A stretch of 64,000 nucleotides of DNA from Pseudomonas sp. RIT288 (GTDB lineage Bacteria > Pseudomonadota > Gammaproteobacteria > Pseudomonadales > Pseudomonadaceae). Position numbers and translations under genes: made by a program. Positions 51,923 through 60,815 of this stretch are shown here, in pieces (the first letter of the stretch is position 1; every line of letters begins with the position of its first letter). The notes under the pieces were generated by a model. It had not been told where the DNA came from, ran no database searches, and saw only the letters and a list, made by a program, of their open reading frames with translations. The stretch covers positions 1 through 64,000 of the forward strand of contig NZ_JFYN01000041.1 of NCBI RefSeq assembly GCF_000631985.1, given 5' to 3'.

Positions 51923-53050
51923 ATGACTAAGGCTACTAAGCAGATTTCCAAACTGTTTGCCGCTATGGTTCTGGCCGGGGTTGCCAGCCATTCGTTCGCC
52001 GCTGACACCATCAAGATCGGTATCGCCGGCCCTAAAACCGGTCCTGTAGCCCAATACGGCGACATGCAGTTCAGTGGCGCGAAAATGGCCATCGAGCAGA
52101 TCAACGCCAAGGGCGGCGTCGACGGCAAGAAACTCGAAGCCGTTGAATACGACGATGCCTGCGATCCTAAACAAGCCGTAGCGGTCGCGAACAAGGTCGT
52201 CAACGACGGCGTCAAGTTCGTGGTCGGTCACCTGTGCTCCAGCTCCACTCAGCCTGCTTCGGACATCTACGAAGACGAAGGCGTGATCATGATCACCCCG
52301 GCTGCCACCAGCCCGGACATCACCGCCCGTGGTTACAAAATGGTCTTCCGCACCATCGGTCTGGACAGCGCCCAGGGCCCTGCCGCCGGTAACTACATCG
52401 CCGACCACGTGAAGCCGAAAATCGTTGCCGTACTGCACGACAAGCAGCAATACGGTGAAGGCATCGCCACCGCAGTCAAAGCGACCCTGGAGAAGAAAGG
52501 CGTGAAAGTCGCCGTGTTCGAAGGCGTCAACGCCGGCGACAAGGACTTCTCCTCGATGATCGCCAAACTCAAGCAAGCCAACGTCGACTTCGTCTACTAC
52601 GGCGGCTACCACCCGGAGCTGGGTCTGATCCTGCGTCAATCCCAGGAAAAGGGCCTGAAAGCCAAGTTCATGGGTCCGGAAGGCGTGGGTAACGACTCCA
52701 TTTCGCAGATCGCCAAGGAGTCCTCCGAAGGCCTGCTGGTGACCCTGCCGAAATCCTTCGACCAGGATCCGGCCAACGTCGCCCTGGCTGATGCCTTCAA
52801 AGCCAAGAAAGAAGACCCGAGCGGCCCGTTCGTGTTCCCTTCCTACTCGGCGGTTGAAGTGATTGCCGAAGGCATCAAGGCAGCCAAGTCCGAAGACGCA
52901 GCGAAAGTGGCCGAAGCCATTCACGCGGGCACTTTCAAGACCCCGACCGGCGACCTGAGCTTCGACGCCAAGGGCGACCTGAAGGACTTCAAGTTTGTGG
53001 TTTACGAGTGGCACTTCGGCAAACCGAAAACTGAAGTTTCGCCTCAGTAA
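51923..53050 (+). CDS. braC: Branched-chain amino-acid-binding periplasmic protein BraC
   Basis: The 375-residue protein begins with a signal peptide ending GVASHSFAADTIKIGIAGP and is a Leu/Ile/Val-binding-type receptor: GPVAQYGDMQFSGAKMAIEQ, DDACDPKQAVAVANKVV, HLCSSSTQPASDIYEDEGV, the latter with the ligand-binding Ser/Thr region. It delivers branched-chain amino acids, and in relatives alanine and threonine, to BraDEFG. A hairpin terminator follows it, so it is likely made in excess over the membrane components. Confidence 0.95.
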   Translation: MTKATKQISKLFAAMVLAGVASHSFAADTIKIGIAGPKTGPVAQYGDMQFSGAKMAIEQINAKGGVDGKKLEAVEYDDACDPKQAVAVANKVVNDGVKFVVGHLCSSSTQPASDIYEDEGVIMITPAATSPDITARGYKMVFRTIGLDSAQGPAAGNYIADHVKPKIVAVLHDKQQYGEGIATAVKATLEKKGVKVAVFEGVNAGDKDFSSMIAKLKQANVDFVYYGGYHPELGLILRQSQEKGLKAKFMGPEGVGNDSISQIAKESSEGLLVTLPKSFDQDPANVALADAFKAKKEDPSGPFVFPSYSAVEVIAEGIKAAKSEDAAKVAEAIHAGTFKTPTGDLSFDAKGDLKDFKFVVYEWHFGKPKTEVSPQ

Positions 53051-53073
53051 GGCGCGCCCTGACTGACTGCCAA

Positions 53074-53105
53074 TAAAGCCCACGGCGTGCCGTGGGCTTT
53101 GTTTT
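53074..53105 (+). terminator. Hairpin with T run between braC and braD
   Basis: AAAGCCCACGGC and GCCGTGGGCTTT pair perfectly and are followed by GTTTT. It is inside the bra operon, so it probably acts as a partial terminator that raises receptor level relative to the permease. Confidence 0.85.
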
Positions 53106-53280
53106 ACGAATGTATGGGCCGCACTGGCGTGATCCGCCAGTCTCCCCACCTGAAAATCTCAAAACCGTCATCAGCGGTTCGCTGGCAAAACCCGGATTCG
53201 AAGTGGATAAAGATCCACGGGGCCGGGCGGGAAAATGACTCCACCAGTGAAATGCGTATCAGGTTTTTAGGAGCGTTGTA

Positions 53281-54204
53281 ATGCCTGACATCTATCACTT
53301 CTTCCAACAGCTGGTTAATGGCCTGACCATTGGCAGCACGTATGCCCTGATCGCCATCGGCTATACGATGGTCTACGGCATCATTGGAATGATCAACTTC
53401 GCCCACGGCGAGGTGTACATGATCGGTTCCTACGTGGCGTTCATCGCCATCGCCGGGCTGGCCATGATGGGAATCGACAACGTCCCGCTGTTGATGACCG
53501 CCGCGTTCATCGCGAGCATCGTCGTCACCAGCTCCTACGGTTACAGCATCGAACGGATCGCCTACCGCCCCCTGCGCGGCAGCAACCGTCTGATCCCGCT
53601 GATTTCCGCGATCGGTATGTCGATCTTCCTGCAGAACACGGTTCTGCTCGCGCAAGACTCCAAGGACAAATCCATCCCCAACCTGATCCCCGGCAACTTC
53701 TCCATCGGGCCAGGTGGTGCACATGAAGTGCTGATTTCCTACATGCAAATCGTGGTGTTCGTGGTGACCCTGATCGCCATGCTCGGCCTCACGCTGTTCA
53801 TCTCCCGCTCTCGCCTGGGTCGCGCCTGCCGCGCCTGCGCCGAAGACATCAAGATGGCCAACCTGCTGGGCATCAACACCAACAACATCATCGCCCTGAC
53901 CTTCGTCATCGGTGCTGCGCTGGCAGCCGTTGCGGCTGTGCTGCTGAGCATGCAGTACGGCGTGATCAACCCGAACGCCGGTTTCCTCGTCGGTCTCAAG
54001 GCCTTCACCGCCGCGGTACTGGGCGGGATCGGCAGCATCCCCGGCGCCATGCTCGGCGGGTTGGTGCTTGGGGTGGCTGAGGCCTTTGGTGCCGATATCT
54101 TCGGCGACCAGTACAAGGACGTCGTGGCTTTCGGCTTGTTGGTTCTGGTGCTGTTGTTCCGTCCGACCGGCATTCTGGGCCGTCCGGAGGTTGAGAAAGT
54201 ATGA
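53281..54204 (+). CDS. braD: Branched-chain amino-acid ABC permease BraD (LivH type)
   Basis: The 307-residue inner-membrane protein has about eight helices and the LivH pattern: LTIGSTYALIAIGYTMVYGI near the start, a GSNRLIPLISAIGMSIFLQN segment and the ABC-interaction region GRACRACAEDIKMANLLGIN. It is one half of the channel with BraE. GGAG stands 8-11 bp before the ATG at 53281. The stop overlaps the braE start (ATGA). Confidence 0.95.
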   Translation: MPDIYHFFQQLVNGLTIGSTYALIAIGYTMVYGIIGMINFAHGEVYMIGSYVAFIAIAGLAMMGIDNVPLLMTAAFIASIVVTSSYGYSIERIAYRPLRGSNRLIPLISAIGMSIFLQNTVLLAQDSKDKSIPNLIPGNFSIGPGGAHEVLISYMQIVVFVVTLIAMLGLTLFISRSRLGRACRACAEDIKMANLLGINTNNIIALTFVIGAALAAVAAVLLSMQYGVINPNAGFLVGLKAFTAAVLGGIGSIPGAMLGGLVLGVAEAFGADIFGDQYKDVVAFGLLVLVLLFRPTGILGRPEVEKV

Positions 54205-55457
54205 CTAGGAATCTTAAACAGGCACTGTTCAGTGCCTTGCTGGTGTGGGCCGTGGCCTACCCGGTACTCGGTCTGAAACTGACCATCGTCGGCATCAACC
54301 TCGAAGTGCACGGCACCAGCCCGGCCATTCTGGCGACCATCGCCGTGTGCTCGGTGCTGATGTTCCTGCGCGTGCTGTTCAACCAGCAGATCAGCAAGGC
54401 GTGGAAATCCTCGCCGGGCCTGCCGTTGATCCCTGCCAAGGCCAGCAACTTCCTGACCCTGCCGACCACGCAACGCTACATCATCATTGCGCTGATCCTC
54501 GGTGCACTGGTGTGGCCGTTCTTCGGCTCCCGTGGCGCGGTGGACATTGCCACGCTGATCCTGATCTACGTGATGCTCGGCCTCGGTCTGAACATCGTCG
54601 TCGGTCTGGCCGGTCTGCTCGACCTGGGTTACGTCGGCTTCTACGCCGTCGGCGCCTACAGCTACGCGTTGCTGTCGCACTACTACGGCCTGAGCTTCTG
54701 GATCTGCCTGCCGATTGCCGGCCTGATGGCGGCGACGTTCGGCTTCCTGCTGGGCTTCCCGGTGTTGCGTCTGCGCGGTGACTACCTGGCAATCGTGACC
54801 CTCGGTTTCGGTGAGATCATTCGTCTGTTCCTGCGTAACCTGACCGACATCACCGGCGGCCCGAACGGCATCAGCAACATCGAGAAACCGACGTTCTTCG
54901 GCCTGACCTTCGAACGCAAAGCGGCGGAAGGCATGCAAACCTTCCACGAATATTTCGGCCTCGAATACAACTCGATCAACAAGGTGATCTTCCTCTACCT
55001 GGTTGCCCTGTTGCTGGCGCTGGCAGCGCTGTTCATCATCAATCGCCTGCTGCGCATGCCGATCGGTCGTGCGTGGGAAGCGTTGCGTGAAGACGAAATC
55101 GCCTGCCGTGCGCTGGGCCTGAATCCGACGATCATCAAGCTGTCGGCGTTCACCCTGGGGGCGAGCTTCGCCGGTTTCGCCGGTAGCTTCTTCGCCGCCC
55201 GTCAGGGTCTGGTGACGCCGGAATCGTTCACCTTCATCGAGTCGGCGATCATCCTAGCCATCGTCGTGCTGGGTGGCATGGGCTCGCAACTGGGCGTGAT
55301 TCTCGCGGCCGTGGTGATGATCCTGTTGCCGGAAATGATGCGTGAGTTCAGCGAATACCGGATGTTGATGTTCGGTGCGCTGATGGTGTTGATGATGATC
55401 TGGCGTCCACAAGGTCTGCTGCCGATGCAACGCCCACACATGGAGTTGCGAAAATGA
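54201..55457 (+). CDS. braE: Branched-chain amino-acid ABC permease BraE (LivM type)
   Basis: The 418-residue permease carries an N-terminal extension of two or three helices, as in other LivM/BraE proteins, followed by the permease core with GLGLNIVVGLAGLLDLGYVG, RLRGDYLAIVTLGFGEI and the interaction loop GRAWEALREDEIACRALGLN. It pairs with BraD. It overlaps both braD and braF by 4 bp, so the membrane and ATPase subunits are translated together. Confidence 0.95.
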   Translation: MTRNLKQALFSALLVWAVAYPVLGLKLTIVGINLEVHGTSPAILATIAVCSVLMFLRVLFNQQISKAWKSSPGLPLIPAKASNFLTLPTTQRYIIIALILGALVWPFFGSRGAVDIATLILIYVMLGLGLNIVVGLAGLLDLGYVGFYAVGAYSYALLSHYYGLSFWICLPIAGLMAATFGFLLGFPVLRLRGDYLAIVTLGFGEIIRLFLRNLTDITGGPNGISNIEKPTFFGLTFERKAAEGMQTFHEYFGLEYNSINKVIFLYLVALLLALAALFIINRLLRMPIGRAWEALREDEIACRALGLNPTIIKLSAFTLGASFAGFAGSFFAARQGLVTPESFTFIESAIILAIVVLGGMGSQLGVILAAVVMILLPEMMREFSEYRMLMFGALMVLMMIWRPQGLLPMQRPHMELRK

Positions 55458-56221
55458 GCCGCGAGATTCTTAAAGTCGAAAACCTGAGCATGCGCTTCGG
55501 CGGCTTGCTGGCGGTCAATGGCGTGGCCCTGACCGTCAAGGAAAAACAAGTGGTGGCACTGATCGGGCCGAACGGCGCGGGCAAGACCACCGTGTTCAAC
55601 TGCCTGACCGGTTTCTACCAGCCATCGGGCGGCAGCATCCTGCTGGACGGCGAGCCGATCCAGGGTCTGCCGGGGCACAAGATCGCCCTCAAGGGCGTGG
55701 TACGCACCTTCCAGAACGTGCGGCTGTTCAAGGACATGACGGCGGTCGAGAACCTGTTGATCGCCCAGCACCGTCACCTGAACACCAACTTCCTGGCCGG
55801 CCTGTTCAAGACCCCGGCGTTTCGCAAGAGCGAACGCGAGGCCATGGAATATGCCGAATACTGGCTGGAAAAGGTCAACCTGAAAGAGTTCGCCAACCGT
55901 ACCGCCGGCACCCTGGCCTACGGTCAGCAACGGCGTCTGGAAATCGCCCGCTGCATGATGACCCGCCCGCGGATCCTCATGCTCGACGAACCGGCCGCCG
56001 GTCTGAATCCGAAGGAAACCGAAGACCTCAAGGCGCTGATCAGCGTGCTGCGTGAAGAGCACAACGTCACCGTGCTGCTGATCGAACACGACATGAAACT
56101 GGTCATGAGCATTTCCGACCACATCGTCGTGATCAACCAGGGCACGCCTCTGGCTGACGGCACGCCGGAACAGATCCGCGACAATCCTGAAGTGATCAAA
56201 GCCTACCTGGGGGAAGCGTAA
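55454..56221 (+). CDS. braF: Branched-chain amino-acid ABC ATPase BraF (LivG type)
   Basis: The 255-residue ATP-binding subunit has Walker A GPNGAGKTT, the ABC signature region TLAYGQQRRLEIAR (YGQQ instead of SGGQ, normal for LivG), Walker B ILMLDEPAAG and the switch His in LLIEHDMKLVM. It energises BraDE with BraG. The braG ATG follows the TAA directly. Confidence 0.95.
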   Translation: MSREILKVENLSMRFGGLLAVNGVALTVKEKQVVALIGPNGAGKTTVFNCLTGFYQPSGGSILLDGEPIQGLPGHKIALKGVVRTFQNVRLFKDMTAVENLLIAQHRHLNTNFLAGLFKTPAFRKSEREAMEYAEYWLEKVNLKEFANRTAGTLAYGQQRRLEIARCMMTRPRILMLDEPAAGLNPKETEDLKALISVLREEHNVTVLLIEHDMKLVMSISDHIVVINQGTPLADGTPEQIRDNPEVIKAYLGEA

Positions 56222-56923
56222 ATGCTGCAGTTCGAAAACGTTTCCACCTTCTACGGCAAGATCCAGGCCCTGCACAGCGTCAACGTCGAAGTCCGTCAGG
56301 GCGAGATCGTGACCCTGATCGGCGCCAACGGTGCCGGCAAGTCCACGCTACTGATGACGCTTTGCGGTTCGCCGCAGGCGCACAGCGGCAGCATCCGCTA
56401 CATGGGTGAGGAACTGGTCGGCCAGGACTCGTCGCAGATCATGCGCAAGAGCATCGCGGTGGTGCCGGAAGGCCGTCGGGTGTTTGCCCGGCTGACCGTT
56501 GAAGAAAACCTGTCCATGGGCGGTTTCTTCACCGACAAGGGCGACTATCAGGAGCAAATGGACAAGGTTCTCGACCTGTTCCCGCGCCTGAAAGAACGCT
56601 TCAACCAGCGCGGCGGCACCATGTCCGGCGGCGAACAGCAGATGCTCGCCATCGGCCGGGCGTTGATGAGCAAGCCTAAACTGCTGCTGCTCGACGAGCC
56701 GTCGCTGGGCCTGGCACCGATCATCATCCAGCAGATCTTCGACATCATCGAACAGCTGCGCAAGGACGGTGTGACGGTGTTCCTGGTCGAGCAGAACGCC
56801 AACCAGGCGCTGAAAATCGCTGACCGTGCGTACGTTCTGGAGAACGGCCGCGTGGTGATGCAAGGCACCGGTGAAGCGCTGCTGACCGACCCGAAAGTGC
56901 GCGAGGCGTACCTCGGCGGTTGA
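56222..56923 (+). CDS. braG: Branched-chain amino-acid ABC ATPase BraG (LivF type)
   Basis: The 233-residue second ATPase has Walker A GANGAGKST, the signature MSGGEQQMLAIGRAL, Walker B LLLLDEPSLGL and FLVEQNANQALKI in place of the usual switch His, as is normal for LivF. It is the last gene of braCDEFG and is followed after 15 bp by a strong terminator. Confidence 0.95.
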   Translation: MLQFENVSTFYGKIQALHSVNVEVRQGEIVTLIGANGAGKSTLLMTLCGSPQAHSGSIRYMGEELVGQDSSQIMRKSIAVVPEGRRVFARLTVEENLSMGGFFTDKGDYQEQMDKVLDLFPRLKERFNQRGGTMSGGEQQMLAIGRALMSKPKLLLLDEPSLGLAPIIIQQIFDIIEQLRKDGVTVFLVEQNANQALKIADRAYVLENGRVVMQGTGEALLTDPKVREAYLGG

Positions 56924-56938
56924 GTCCTTTTGCCCAAT

Positions 56939-56966
56939 AAAAAACGGCCTTCGGGCCGTTTTTTTG
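56939..56966 (+). terminator. Rho-independent terminator after braG
   Basis: AAAAAACGGCC, loop, GGCCGTTTTTTT: a compact hairpin with a T run, 15 bp after the braG stop. Confidence 0.92.
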
Positions 56967-56984
56967 TACTTTACGAATATCCCT

Positions 56985-57069
56985 TGTAGGAGCTGCCGCA
57001 GGCTGCGATCTTTTGACTTCGCCTTTTAGAAGCAAGATCAAAAGATCGCAGCCTGCGGCAGCTCCTACA
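56985..57069. repeat. REP doublet (REPIN), GATCGCAG family
   Basis: Inverted pair in opposite polarity to most others (TGTAGGAGC outermost), between the bra terminator and the DUF2282 operon. Confidence 0.9.
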
Positions 57070-57192
57070 GGGTCTTGCATTTTTTTCTGAAAATTTCCGG
57101 CTGCGCTGTAACGCATCGCCATGAGCGTTCTCTAGTGGGACAAGCAAGCGCACTTCGCTTGTAAAACCCAAGCTCAAATCTGGAGAAACATC
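57070..57192 (+). promoter_or_regulatory. Promoter region of the bufferin-type operon
   Basis: TGTAAC at 57107-57112 followed by CGTTCTCT at 57126 resembles an ECF-sigma promoter, but the spacing (13 bp) is shorter than the usual 16-17, so the assignment is weak. GGAG at 57181-57184 is the ribosome-binding site for 57193. In other bacteria such operons often depend on a nearby ECF sigma factor; none is encoded here. Confidence 0.35.
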
Positions 57193-57501
57193 ATGACTGC
57201 TACCACTCGTACCCTGTCCGCCGCTGCACTGGTTCTGGCTCTTGGTTCCGCCCTGAGCATGACCGCTGTTTCCAGCGCCAATGCCGCCGACAACAGCAAC
57301 ATGGAAAAATGCTTCGGCGTGGCCATGAAGGGTCACAACGATTGCGCCGCGGGCGCAGGCACCACGTGTGCCGGCACAGCGAAGATGGACTACCAGGCCA
57401 ACGCGTGGAAGTTCGTGCCAAAAGGCACCTGCGCGACCACCGAGAGCAAGACCTCGCCGACCGGTTTCGGTCAGATGGAAGCCTTCAAAGCCAAGTCCTG
57501 A
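57193..57501 (+). CDS. bufA1: DUF2282 exported peptide precursor, bufferin type
   Basis: The 102-residue protein has a cleavable signal peptide (likely cut after SSANA, about residue 31) and four conserved cysteines, Cys40, Cys51, Cys59 and Cys80, in EKCFGVAMKGHNDCAAG, TTCAGTAKMDY and VPKGTCATTE. Family knowledge: DUF2282 proteins are bufferins, peptides whose cysteines are modified by a DUF692 enzyme and then exported to bind copper; the homologous gene in Cupriavidus is gold-induced. The modifying enzyme and its partner follow immediately. The core is well preserved, so I infer a functional precursor. Confidence 0.88.
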   Translation: MTATTRTLSAAALVLALGSALSMTAVSSANAADNSNMEKCFGVAMKGHNDCAAGAGTTCAGTAKMDYQANAWKFVPKGTCATTESKTSPTGFGQMEAFKAKS

Positions 57502-57526
57502 TCCATTGCCTGCCCGAGTGACGCTC

Positions 57527-58414
57527 ATGTTCTCAACCAGCGAACCTGTCCCACCGCGCACTCGGGCAGCCCTCTGCGGGCTCCCGTCCCGCGCGGGGCT
57601 GGGGCTCAAGACCGGGCACTTTCGTGAAGTGCTCGGCACCCGACCGGACATCGGTTTCTTCGAAGTCCACGCCGAAAACTACATGGTCGACGGCGGTCCG
57701 TTTCATCATTTTCTCGGGTTGATCCGCGAGCAGTATCCGCTGTCGCTGCACGGCGTCGGGCTGTCGATCGGGGCCGAAGGGCCATTGGACGTGCAGCACC
57801 TGCAACGCCTGCAAACACTGATCGAGCGTTATCAACCGCAGTCCTTTTCCGAACACCTGGCCTGGTCGAGCCACGGCCCGGTGTTCCTCAATGACCTGCT
57901 GCCGCTGGCGTATGACACGCCGACCCTGAACCGCGTCTGCGCGCATATCGATCAGGTGCAGAACAGCCTCAAGCGCCCAATGCTGCTGGAGAATCCCTCC
58001 ACTTATCTGGCGTTTCAGCGTTCGACCATCGATGAGCCGGAGTTCATCGCCGAGGTGATCCGCCGCAGCGGCTGCGGTCTGCTGCTCGACGTCAACAACG
58101 TCTACGTGTCGTGCATCAATCATCAACGCGATCCACTGACCTACCTCGACGCGCTGCCGTTGCACGCGGTCGGCGAGATTCATCTGGCCGGGTTCGCCGA
58201 GGATGCCGACAGCCTCGGCGACCGCTTGCTGATCGATGATCATGGCGCGCCGATTGATGACGCAGTCTGGGCGTTGTACCGACAAGCGCTCGAACGAGTC
58301 GGCCCGGTGGCAACCTTGATCGAACGGGACAATCAGGTCCCGGCGTTCAATGTGCTGCTGGCCGAGGCGCAGCAGGCCGAAGCGTTGTTGCGGCACGCAG
58401 GGAGTCGGCCATGA
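57527..58414 (+). CDS. bufB1: DUF692 multinuclear iron oxygenase (MNIO), bufferin-modifying enzyme
   Basis: The 295-residue TIM-barrel protein has the MNIO landmarks in order: IGFFEVHAENYM, YPLSLHGVGLSIG, FSEHLAW, LLENPSTYL, LLLDVNNVYVSCIN, GEIHLAGF, LIDDHG and LIERDNQVP. The His, Glu, Asp and Asn residues expected to bind two or three irons are all present. By family, it should convert cysteines of the DUF2282 precursor into heterocycles before export. The ATG at 57527 lies 25 bp after the precursor gene; a longer frame runs back into that gene. It overlaps the next gene by ATGA. Confidence 0.9.
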   Translation: MFSTSEPVPPRTRAALCGLPSRAGLGLKTGHFREVLGTRPDIGFFEVHAENYMVDGGPFHHFLGLIREQYPLSLHGVGLSIGAEGPLDVQHLQRLQTLIERYQPQSFSEHLAWSSHGPVFLNDLLPLAYDTPTLNRVCAHIDQVQNSLKRPMLLENPSTYLAFQRSTIDEPEFIAEVIRRSGCGLLLDVNNVYVSCINHQRDPLTYLDALPLHAVGEIHLAGFAEDADSLGDRLLIDDHGAPIDDAVWALYRQALERVGPVATLIERDNQVPAFNVLLAEAQQAEALLRHAGSRP

Positions 58415-59169
58415 GCACTCAAGCCGACTTCAGCGCCGCCCTGCTCGACACTCGCCTGCCCTGCCCCGCTGGCCTGTGCAGCGCCAACGGTGCTGATCCT
58501 GCCAGCCGATTCTTGGTGTATCGCAATAACGTGCAAGGCTCGTTGATCAACGCGCTGGCCGACAGTTATCCGGTGGTGCAGCAGTTGGTCGGTGAGGAAT
58601 TCTTCCGTGGCATGGCGAGCACTTTCATCCAGCAGCAGCCACCGCGCAGTCCGCTGATGAGCCGTTATGGCGACAGTCTGGCGGACTTCATTGACCTATT
58701 CGAACCAGCGGCCGAGGTGCCGTATCTGGCCGATGTCGCACGGCTCGAACGCTTGCGCACCCGCGCTTATCACGCCGCCGATGCCGCGCCGGTCAGTGCG
58801 CAACAGATCAGCGCTGCACTGGCCGATCCGCAAACACTCGCCGAACTGAACATCGCCCTGCATCCCTCGCTGCACCTGCTCGACTCGGCCTACGCGGTGG
58901 TTTCGATCTGGGCCGCGCATCAGCAGGACGCCACACTGGCGGGCATCGACGTCCATCAACGGCAACAGGCACTGGTGCTGCGCAACGGTCTGGAGGTCGA
59001 GGTCTTTGCCCTCGATCACGGCGCCAGCGTGTTCATCCGCCATCTGCTCCATCACCGACCGCTGCTGCAAGCGGCGCAAGACAGTCCGCCCTTCGATCTG
59101 CCGCAGACCCTCGCCCTGCTGATCGGCCACCACGCCATCACCGACTTGAACTACCAGGTATCGCCATGA
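58411..59169 (+). CDS. bufC1: DUF2063 partner protein of the MNIO enzyme
   Basis: The 252-residue protein has an N-terminal DUF2063 domain (RFLVYRNNVQGSLINALADS, YPVVQQLVGEEFFRGMA, PLMSRYGDSLADFI) and a C-terminal half seen in the same family. It serves as the peptide-binding partner that presents the precursor to the DUF692 oxygenase. It overlaps both neighbours by 4 bp, which implies coupled translation of enzyme, partner and membrane protein. Confidence 0.88.
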   Translation: MSTQADFSAALLDTRLPCPAGLCSANGADPASRFLVYRNNVQGSLINALADSYPVVQQLVGEEFFRGMASTFIQQQPPRSPLMSRYGDSLADFIDLFEPAAEVPYLADVARLERLRTRAYHAADAAPVSAQQISAALADPQTLAELNIALHPSLHLLDSAYAVVSIWAAHQQDATLAGIDVHQRQQALVLRNGLEVEVFALDHGASVFIRHLLHHRPLLQAAQDSPPFDLPQTLALLIGHHAITDLNYQVSP

Positions 59170-59642
59170 ACAATCTCATCACTCGCGCCATCGGACTAAT
59201 GGAAAAAATCCCCCACAGCCTGATCGCCTTCATCGCGCGGTTCTCGATTGCCGCGGTGTTCTGGAAGTCCGGGCAGACCAAGGTCGAGGGGCTGGCCATC
59301 GATTTGATCGACGGCACCTTTCAACTCGGCTGGCCACGCTTGGCGGACTCGACGATTCCTTTGTTCCAGAGCGAATATCACGTGCCGCTGCTGTCACCGG
59401 AAATCGCCGCGCACCTGGCGGCGTTTGCCGAACACTTCTTTCCGGTGCTGATATTGATCGGCTTCGCCACGAGGTTTTCGGCGCTGGCGCTGCTGGGCAT
59501 GACGCTGGTCATCGAGGTGTTCGTCTACCCCGATGCCTACCCGACCCATGGCACCTGGGCGGCGGTGTTGCTGTACCTGATGGCGACCGGACCGGGGAAA
59601 TTGTCGATCGACCACCTGATCGCCAGGTACTACAAACGCTGA
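59166..59642 (+). CDS. DoxX-family membrane protein of the bufferin operon
   Basis: The 158-residue inner-membrane protein has four hydrophobic helices in the DoxX pattern (FIARFSIAAVFWKSGQTKVE, EHFFPVLILIGFATRFSALA, LLGMTLVIEVFVYPDAYPTH). DoxX proteins often accompany DUF2282-DUF692-DUF2063 genes, as in gigPABT of Cupriavidus; the role is unclear, perhaps redox or thiol handling. It is the last gene, followed by a repeat block and the convergent LysR gene. Confidence 0.85.
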   Translation: MNNLITRAIGLMEKIPHSLIAFIARFSIAAVFWKSGQTKVEGLAIDLIDGTFQLGWPRLADSTIPLFQSEYHVPLLSPEIAAHLAAFAEHFFPVLILIGFATRFSALALLGMTLVIEVFVYPDAYPTHGTWAAVLLYLMATGPGKLSIDHLIARYYKR

Positions 59643-59792
59643 TGTCCGTGATATCCCTGATGTCCCCGATGTCCCCGATGTCCCTGTAGGAGCTGCCGAA
59701 GGCTGCGATCTTTTGATTTTGAAGATCAAAAGATCGCAGCCTTCGGCAGCTCCTACAGGGACATCACGGGTATCACGGGTATCACGGGCATC
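59641..59792. repeat. REP doublet flanked by 9-bp tandem repeats
   Basis: A GATCGCAG-family inverted pair (59683-59759) sits in the middle. On the left lie five 9-mers of the form GATRTCCST (59641-59685), and on the right three ATCACGGG(T/C) units (59763-59789) that, read in complement, have the same form. The whole gap between doxX and the LysR gene is thus a nested palindrome. Confidence 0.85.
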
Positions 59793-59796
59793 TTGG

Positions 59797-60711
59797 TCAA
59801 CGCGATAGCCGATCCAGCGCCTCGCCGCTGCGCTTGAACCACCCGATCAAATAATCCGCCAGCACCTGCGTGCGCTTGGGCAACCCGCCCTGGTAGGGGT
59901 GCACCAGATACATCGGCATCCGGCGCGTCTGAAAGTCCCGCAGCAGCCAGCGCAATCGACCGTCAGCCAATTCGCGTTGCAGCAGGTACGACGGCAAACG
60001 GGCGATGCCGGCGCTCGCCAGTGCGGCTTTCTTCAGCAGATTGTAATGGTTGCTGGCGAACGGCCCCGACACCCGCACCCGCAGCAATTCGTGCTGTTGG
60101 TGATACAGCCATTCCTCGCGGCCACTGTAGTGGCTGTTGAGCAGGCAACGGTGTTCGGCCAGCTCCTGCGGGGTCAGCGGTTCGCCGAACTGCTCTAGAT
60201 AGGCCGGGCTGGCGCAGGTCATTTCCTGCCACGCCAGCAGCGGTTTGGCCACCAGCCGCTCGTCATTGGCCACCTCGGAGCGAATCGCCAGATCGAAGCC
60301 ATCCCGAGACAGGTCGCGATAGTGGTTGTTCAGCTCCAGCTCGATCTGCACCTCGGGGTATTGCTGCGAGAACTCCAGCAGCAAGCCATCGAAAAACGTT
60401 TCCCCCAGCGAGACTGGAACCGTCATCCGCACAGGGCCGGCCATGTCGTCTTTCAAACGCGCCAATGCCTGCCGCGCGCGCTCCACCTGGACGACCAGCG
60501 CCTGCGCCTGGGGCAACAGCGCGGCGCCGGCGGCAGTCAGGCTCAGACGGCGGGTGGTGCGTTGCAGCAGCACCACGGAAAACTGCGCCTCCAGTTGACT
60601 GATGCGCTTGGACAACTGGCCCTTGCTGCAACCCAGTTGCTGCGCCGCCAGGGTAAAACTGCCGGCCTCGATCAACACCGCGAACGCCGCCAGATCATCC
60701 ATTTCGCTCAT
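59797..60711 (-). CDS. LysR-family transcriptional regulator
   Basis: The 304-residue protein has the LysR N-terminal helix-turn-helix (FAVLIEAGSFTLAAQQLGCS, then LSKRISQLEAQF) and an effector domain of the CrgA-like group. GGAAACAATCC before the ATG at 60711 decides that start over the one at 60774. It is divergent from a short-chain dehydrogenase-like gene across 104 bp, and by the usual LysR arrangement it probably controls that gene. Confidence 0.88.
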   Translation of the reverse strand: MSEMDDLAAFAVLIEAGSFTLAAQQLGCSKGQLSKRISQLEAQFSVVLLQRTTRRLSLTAAGAALLPQAQALVVQVERARQALARLKDDMAGPVRMTVPVSLGETFFDGLLLEFSQQYPEVQIELELNNHYRDLSRDGFDLAIRSEVANDERLVAKPLLAWQEMTCASPAYLEQFGEPLTPQELAEHRCLLNSHYSGREEWLYHQQHELLRVRVSGPFASNHYNLLKKAALASAGIARLPSYLLQRELADGRLRWLLRDFQTRRMPMYLVHPYQGGLPKRTQVLADYLIGWFKRSGEALDRLSR

Positions 60712-60815
60712 GGATTGTTTCCATTTGAAAACCAAAGGTTGCCTATTAGTGCGCTTATCCGCAGAAAAAACCACTCTAGACTGAAACCTCGTTCAACCCA
60801 TTGAGGAACAGTCCC

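Noticed and set aside
57107..57133. Firm assignment of an ECF sigma promoter before the bufferin operon
   Set aside because: TGTAAC and CGTT are only 13 bp apart, shorter than normal for ECF promoters; listed only as a weak possibility.
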